Assembly: GCA_009663005.1 (NCBI GenBank) | Contig: CM018906.1 | Coordinates: forward strand, 24,983,681-24,996,180 | DNA: 12,500 bases | Source of the DNA: Actinidia chinensis | Taxonomy: Eukaryota > Streptophyta > Magnoliopsida > Ericales > Actinidiaceae | Reading direction: 5' to 3' | In this document: positions 7,590-12,500 of the stretch, piece by piece | Layout of the letters: each line of letters begins with the position of its first letter | Numbering within the stretch: position 1 is the stretch's first letter | The notes under the pieces: model-generated | What the model was told of the DNA's origin: nothing | The model's input: the letters and a program-made list of their open reading frames with translations, nothing else | Databases searched by the model: none | Position numbers and translations under genes: made by a program

Positions 7590-8073
7590 TAGTTTTAGTC
7601 ATCTCGGTATTTCCATGTACATTTTGTTGTAATTTCATCTTATGTAATGGCGACGTTGATCAATGAATATTTTTATTTCACGATGTGTTTGTTGTTTTGG
7701 ATGTGAGTATAGCTTGATAAAATAATTGGTTAATTTGGCAAGATATGACTTGTAAGTCTCTTGAACAAAATTATTTATCGAACTTTTTGTTTTTCAAAAT
7801 TGGCGATCTTACTTCGATGGTAGTAATACCTAAAAATGCTATTTGAGCAAGACCTGGGGATACCATCTTTAAAATTGACATTATCTCATCTTGATGATAT
7901 AATTAAAATTGGCGACACTCATCTTGGCAACATAAATAATAGAACTTGGCGATAACATTAACAAGGCAATAATTGAATTAGCGAAATTAGTGATTTCATT
8001 AAAACAATTCTAATTACATGGAGATCGATGATGACAACTAGATGATCGCAATTAGGCAACCTTGACAATGGGA
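7590..8073. other. Spacer between convergent reading frames, with TTGGCGA-like words
   Basis: No gene is visible. The left part (7590-7680) resembles a 3' UTR of the + strand frame, T-rich with AATGAATATTTTTATTT. From about 7733 the word TTGGC(G/A)A recurs in varied contexts (7733, 7800, 7909, 7924 and 7946), separated by AATTAAAATT-type DNA. On the - strand this region is the 3' untranslated part of the gypsy element, a part known to be variable and to harbour short repeats in Tat-type elements. Confidence 0.5.
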
Positions 8074-9250
8074 TTACTGATAGTACTTCTTTAAATGCTC
8101 GGTGTTCCAAGGGTGAAGGAGAGCTTTTCCATCCATGTCTTTCAACCACAAGTCCATGGTCTAGTAACCTTGGTAACTTTGTTCGGGCCTTCCCACATTA
8201 GACCCAACTTTTTGGCGTGAAGTTCCTTTGTGGCTAAAGTGACTTCCTTAAGGAATAAGTCGCCAGGTTGAAATGACTTGTGCTTGACCCTTCGATTAAA
8301 GTATTTGGTGACGTAATGCTTATAGGAAGCCTGGCAAATCTCAATACGTTCTCTTTCTCGTTGAGGAGATCGAGGTTAAGCCTCAGCTCTGCCTCATTAG
8401 TTTCCTTGTCGAAATTCATAGTCTGAAAGCTAGGCATTCCTATTTTTATTGGTATGATTGACTCTGTTCCATATACTAGGGAGTATGGCATCTCGGTCAT
8501 TGGGATCCTACTTGTCATGTGATAGGCCCACAGTACATTTAGAAGGTCATCCGTCCATCCGGCCTTGGATTTTTCTAGCCTCACCTTTAAGTTTTTCAAG
8601 ATGTTCTGTTGGTGACCTCCATTTGGTCGTTCGCCTGGGGTTAGAACAAAATGACTTATACCCATCATTGTCAAACTGCTTTGTGTTGTCAAAGACAATT
8701 ATCCTTAGGATTCCAAACTGGCATATGATATTTTTTCAAACAAAGTTCTTGGTGTTTCTCTTAGTAATTTTGGCGAGAGGTTCCGCCTATACCCATTTGG
8801 TGAAATAATCCATGGAAAAAATCAAAAACTTCTTCTGCAATGGAGCTTGAGGCAGTAGTCCGAGTACATCTATCCCACATTGCGCGAATGACCATGGGCT
8901 GCTCATTGGAACCATTTCGATGGGGGGAAGCGGCTTCTCGGAACAAATCTTTAGCACTTGTCGCACTTTTTGGTGAACACCATTGTATCTTGTTCTATAT
9001 GGGGTCAAAAACATCCTTGACGAACTATCTTTCTGACCAGTGATCTAGCCTCAAAGTGGTTTTTACAAATGCTTTCGTGAACCTCTTTGAGCATATACTC
9101 TACCTCTTCTGGTTTGAGACATCTCAAGAGCGGGCATGAGAAGTACTTCTTGTATGGAGTTCCATGGATGAAACAAAACCTGGTTGATTGATATCGAATT
9201 CGGTATGCTTGGAGTTTGTCAAATGGTTGCTCTCCACTTTTGAGGTATGC
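8074..9250 (-). pseudogene. Gypsy integrase remnant
   Basis: Integrase would join the cDNA to host DNA. The N-terminal zinc-binding part has the histidines in EVHESICKNH and the cysteines in KCDKC (cysteine codons within 8954-8965), followed by TAA where Gln is usual. The core has GIDVLG with the first Asp (codon 8868-8870), YFTKWV, then VFDNTKQF with the second Asp (codon 8688-8690). The Glu sits in QMEVTNRT (codon 8617-8619), in another frame. The longest open stretch, 8234-8698, encodes KVRLEKSKAGW, VLWAYHMTSR, SLVYGTESIIPI and NEAELRLNLDLL. The C-terminus LLHPWNTEHLKKYYQ ends at TAA 8074-8076, a normal Tat-type pol end without a chromodomain. Several frameshifts and stops are present. Confidence 0.88.
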
Positions 9251-10324
9251 AGCGATGTCATCCATCCATGTCGGTTCCGTTGTCGTCTGGAAAACGTTCT
9301 TTTTGGCAATGTCAATGCTTAGGTTTGGCAAGAATTCAAGGAGGACATTTCTATCTGAGATGAAATCAATAATGGAGGCCAAATTTACCAAGGCATCATC
9401 TTGCTTGTTTTCTTCTCGGGAAATTTGACAAATCCTAAAATTTTTAATCTTCATCGCCATGGCCTCACCCCATCTAAATACGCCATCATACTGAGATCTT
9501 GGGGGAGGTAGTCTCCTTGAACCTAATTTACCATAAGTTGGGAGTCACTAGTAATGTCCAAGGATTCCACTTCCATCTCTATCTTGACCCTCAATTCTCG
9601 AAGAGAGCCCAATATTCTTTTAGTTGGCAATGGCTAGAATCTCAACGTGTTATGGGCAATTTCCATCTGTTCTAACTGAAGGGGTTTAAAGTATAAGGCC
9701 AGCGTGCAACCATGTTGTTTGGATGATCCATCTAGGAATAGTTTCCATCTAGCGATGTCGCTATCCCCAATCTTTTGCTTGTTGTGGATCTTGATCTCAA
9801 GATCTAGAGCAACATTGTATGTAAATTTAACTATGAAATCGGCCAATGCTAGGGCCTTGATAGCCATCCTTGGACGATAATTGAACGTTCGAAGGTGTTA
9901 GGTCATTGGAGAATCTACTTGAAGGTTTGGTCTATAAAAACAGCGATAGGATGTGCTTAGAATATGAACAAAAGCTTTCTGCCCTGCGATCATGAGTACA
10001 TAGCGCGAGCTTTTTTGATTTTTAGATGTCTAGTCTCTGTCCCTATAAGGATTTTGCTAACATAGTATATAGGTTTCTAAACTTTGTCCTCTTTTTTGAC
10101 GAGCATAGCACTTACAACGGTGGGCAACACGAATAGATATAGGGTGAGTTCCTCGTCCATATTGGGAATTGTGAGTAAAGGGAGTGATACCCGATATTCT
10201 TTTAGCTATTGGAATGCCAACTCAGACTCATTTGTCCATTCAAAGGTCTTAATTTTCTCAAAATATTGGAAAAAGGCAAACACTTGTCTACCGATTTCAA
10301 AACAAATCTGTTAAGGGCCACCAT
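9251..10324 (-). pseudogene. Gypsy RT-RNase H connection and RNase H remnant
   Basis: The part nearest RT (about 9870-10314) is the connection region, recognisable as RFVLKSVDKCLPF and YYVSKILIGTETRH in shifting frames. RNase H begins with ALADFIVKFT and WKLFLDGSSKQHGC; the first catalytic Asp is codon 9730-9732. The central part is eroded. SDSQLMVN with its Asp (codon 9544-9546) follows, then a TAG in place of Gln, VQGDYLPQDLSMMAYLD, and ISREENKQDDALVNLASI at about 9365-9430, where the last acidic residue is expected. The stretch 9005-9460 is open and runs through the linker into the integrase zinc finger. The sequence fits a plant gypsy RNase H; no second RNase H copy is seen. Confidence 0.82.
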
Positions 10325-11095
10325 TCACCTGATCAAATGTTGTATATTGTGGACACTCTTGGGCAAGCTCATTATGAGAAGGGCTTGAATTTGGTCGGGA
10401 TTTGCTTCTATTCCCCATTTGGTCACTAGGGTACCAGGGAATTTTCCCGATGATACACCAAAGATGCACTTGGAGGGGTTTAGCATCATGCGATACTTGC
10501 GAAGGATACCAAATGTCTTTCCTAGATGGGCGATGTGGTCAGTAGCTTTGAGGCTTTTCACTAGCATGTCGTCAATGTAGACCTCCATTGAATTCTCAAT
10601 TAATTCCTTGAACATCATGTTGACCAGCCTTTTGGTACGTTTGGCTCTTTGCACTTTTTGCATTTTTTTTAATATGAAGAGCATGACTTTGTAACAATAT
10701 AACCTCTTTCCATGATGAACAACATTTTCTCAATGTCAGGAGGATGCATTTTAATTTGATGGTATCCAAAGAAGGCGTCCATGAAACTCAGGAGTTCATG
10801 CTTTTAGGTTGCATTAACTATCAGATCGATCTTTGGGAGAGAGAAGTTGTCTTTAGGGCAAGGTTTCTTTAAGTCGATGAAATCAATACATACTGTCCAT
10901 TTTCTGCCCCTTTTAGGGGCGACGACATCATTGGCCCACCAATCTGGGTAATGGGATGCCATAATAACACTGGCTTTGACAAGCTTGGATACCTCATCCT
11001 TTATAACCTATAACATTTAAACATTCGGGGTCAGTAAAAAGCTTATGAACGGCGATATGAGGATCTACTCCTGGGACGTCGCCTTGTGGACCAAG
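10325..11095 (-). pseudogene. Gypsy reverse transcriptase remnant
   Basis: The N-terminal signature GDVPGVDPHIAVHKL lies at about 11045-11090 and is followed by DPECLNV. ASHYPDWWANDVVAPK and CIDFIDLKKPCPKDNF carry the first RT blocks, and HELLSFMDAFFGYHQIKMHP contains the expected Asp of the second block. After a frame change RLVNMMFKELIENSMEVYIDD and MLVKSLKATDHIAHL follow. The YxDD catalytic box is intact as YIDD at 10568-10579. PSKCIFGVSSGKFPGT and WGIEANPDQIQALL complete the domain. The open stretch 10325-10684 is the best preserved. Frameshifts and stops upstream of it (for example near 10800 and 11010) kill the enzyme. The 300 bases between this and the protease are an eroded spacer without clear motifs. 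Confidence 0.9.
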
Positions 11096-11399
11096 AGGAA
11101 TATGTCATAATTATTCTTTAAAAAATTGCACCAAGCACCTCGCAATTCCTAGTGAAATCGGTTTCAATCATCACATGACAATTTGGATGGTCGGGAGTAT
11201 GGAGACGGAGGTCACTTCTTTTAATGGCTTGGTGTTTTCGTCTCTAGGGGATGGGATCAATGAGCGGAGCATCCCGATCTCATCCTTCAACTATTCGTTC
11301 AGCCGTCATCTATCTTGTAGTGCCTAGTTGGTGCTTGGCTTCATACCGTGCTGGGCCTTTATTAAATTAGGAAGCACTTGCTTTGAAACTTTTTGATGG

Positions 11400-11835
11400 C
11401 CCCCCTTACCTCGCCTATCCCAATGGAGGTTAAAAAACACTTCATATCAGCTCGATAGGTAGAGGTGATAGCCTATATTTTCTTCAAAGTGGGGTGGTAA
11501 CCAAAATATCACATTGTAGGGGAAAGGGAGCCTACGATTATAAGTCTTACCATACATAGTTCAGTAAGGCTCCATCCTAAAGTCAAAGGCAATTTACCCC
11601 ATTCACAGAGGTGGATGATCCTCCCAAACCTGACCAAGATTATAAAGGGTGGAGTCCTATCAAGCCCATCTTGTTTTTTTGTCCAAAAGCCAAATAAACA
11701 CAATGTCGCAGAGACTCCCGATGTTATTAGATCCTTTTGAATGTTGAAATTAGGCTAGTGGCAGATCTCACCAAAGCATCATTGTTGGGGAGAATGAAAG
11801 CCCTCGTAGATCCTCGTGTGGTTGAAGGTAATGGA
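11400..11835 (-). pseudogene. Gypsy aspartic protease remnant
   Basis: The domain opens with FILPNNDALV (the DALV codons at 11769-11780), a hallmark of the plant gypsy protease N-terminus. The active-site region at about 11700-11727 reads ITSGVSAT, where the family has V-D-S/T-G-S/A-S. The catalytic Asp is therefore replaced by Thr in the readable frame, and a frame change lies just upstream. Downstream, GLDRT, KLPLTLGWSLTELCMVRLII and YFGYHPTLKKI correspond to the flap side and the usual ILGRPxL block, and STYRADMKCF and IGIGEVRG close it near 11401. The order and spacing are right, but catalysis is impossible. Confidence 0.75.
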
Positions 11836-12500
11836 AGGGAGTGCTTCGGCCATGGGTGCTGAGAGGTTATATACCTCTTCCTTTGGTCGCCCCTTTGCCT
11901 CTCAAGCACGCCTTTTTCGGGATGAATTTGAACATTTTCACGATTCGAATCTCCCATGAATAGTTTGGATATCTCCGGGTCCCGCCTATTGTCAGTGCAC
12001 CCTCTATTGGGTGAGACTAGCCCTCGGACAGTCAGCTCAATTTTCTCAGGTCATCATTTTTCTTGAATCAAATTAGCTATTTGTTCCTTCAATTGAAAGA
12101 ACTCCTCCATATTATGCCACTGATCCTTGTAAACCTCGCATATTTGTTTCTTACCCCTCTTTCGTTTGTTCACATTATTTGTTCGCAATATCGTTAACCC
12201 TCAGAATGAATTATAGGTTCGACTATTTGTTCTTTTGTTCCTCCTTTCCTCACCTCCTATGTTTGGTTTTTGTCAATTCTTCTATAGCGATGTATTTGTT
12301 AGCTTTATCCTGGAGTGCTGACAAGGTTTTGGGCACGCTTTTAAAACGGAATCAAATAGTGGGCCGGGACAAAGACCCTTCAATTATTGCCATGATTATG
12401 ACATATCTTGGGATCCTCTACTTTCTAAGTGATCTAATTAAATCGCCTGGCGAGTTTTCAGGCCTCCTCATTTTTTGGTGAACCGGAAGATGTGGGAGGC
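11836..12500 (-). pseudogene. gag: Gypsy gag 3' part (capsid end, knuckle region), truncated by the window edge
   Basis: Gag would assemble the particle. ALQDKANKYIAIEEL at 12274-12318 matches the end of the Retrotrans_gag capsid domain. CEVYKDQWHNMEEFFQLKEQ followed by IANLIQEK at about 12055-12140 matches the C-x-H-D-x-G-H-x-T-x-x-C knuckle-like segment of Tat-type gag, but the middle Gly-His and the last Cys are altered (QWHN and F). Closer to the protease, GDSNRENVQIHPEKGV and RQRGDQRKRY lie at about 11870-11957 and fill the gag-protease connector. Stops divide the region. Capsid sequence before 12480 is too eroded to outline, and the N-terminal half is outside the window. Confidence 0.7.

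Larger units (their letters stand above)
8074..12500 (-). mobile_element. Decayed Ty3/gypsy retrotransposon, Tat-like, 5' end off the window
   Basis: Reading the - strand from 12500 to 8074, the order is gag 3' part, protease, RT, RNase H, integrase. This is the Ty3/gypsy order, opposite to the neighbouring copia element. No chromodomain follows integrase, and RT, RNase H and integrase wording (VYIDDMLVKS, LFLDGSSKQHG, CLKPEEVEYMLKEVHE) resembles plant Tat/Retand-type elements. The 5' LTR and start of gag lie beyond the right edge. The 3' LTR is not found to the left, and the element probably continues through 6401-8073 to the copia insertion point. Many frameshifts and stops make it inactive. 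Confidence 0.85.

Noticed and set aside
7958..8149. 63-aa - strand open frame overlapping the integrase end
   Set aside because: The true C-terminus LHPWNTEHLKKYYQ is in another - strand frame ending at 8074-8076.
8458..8808. 116-aa open frame on the + strand
   Set aside because: It is antisense to the integrase core, which carries clear family motifs on the - strand.
10084..10314. 76-aa + strand open frame
   Set aside because: It is antisense to the gypsy RT-RNase H connection region.
12179..12481. 100-aa open frame on the + strand
   Set aside because: It lies antisense to the gypsy gag segment, where - strand motifs such as ALQDKANKYIAIEEL are recognisable; its hydrophobic translation is a by-product of that sequence.

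Overview
The window looks like repeat-rich nuclear DNA of a flowering plant. It carries two decayed LTR retrotransposons in opposite orientations and no intact gene. The plant assignment rests on element types (a Ty1/copia element with a plant-style gag and a Ty3/gypsy element resembling the plant Tat lineage), AT-rich spacers and plant-like splice signals. I cannot name the species.

Left part, 1-6400, + strand: a Ty1/copia element. Positions 1-1108 are an AT-rich untranslated leader with A-tracts and a 50-bp tandem duplication. Positions 1109-5296 hold gag, protease, integrase, reverse transcriptase and RNase H in the canonical copia order, every domain broken by stops and frameshifts. An untranslated segment with a strong hairpin follows, then a polypurine tract at 5817-5826 and one 3' LTR (about 5828-6400) with a TATA box and AATAAA signal. 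The 5' LTR and tRNA primer-binding site are not recognisable and probably lie left of position 1.

Middle, 6401-8073: AT-rich DNA containing the remnant of a + strand spliced reading frame. Two candidate exons (6952-7025 and 7303-7589) flank a GT...AG intron, and the codon split across the intron is restored when they are joined. Its acidic product has a motif I associate with extra antisense reading frames of plant gypsy elements. A 484-bp spacer with recurring 'TTGGCGA' motifs separates it from the end of the next element.

Right part, 8074-12500, - strand: a Tat-like Ty3/gypsy element, read right to left as the 3' part of gag, protease, reverse transcriptase, RNase H and integrase, with the pol stop at 8074-8076. 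Its 5' end runs off the right edge and its 3' LTR is not seen. The simplest reading is that the copia element inserted into the gypsy element's 3' region, so the middle segment belongs to the gypsy element.

No product here can be functional. The main value is the record of nested insertion, the convergent extra reading frame and several structured non-coding segments.
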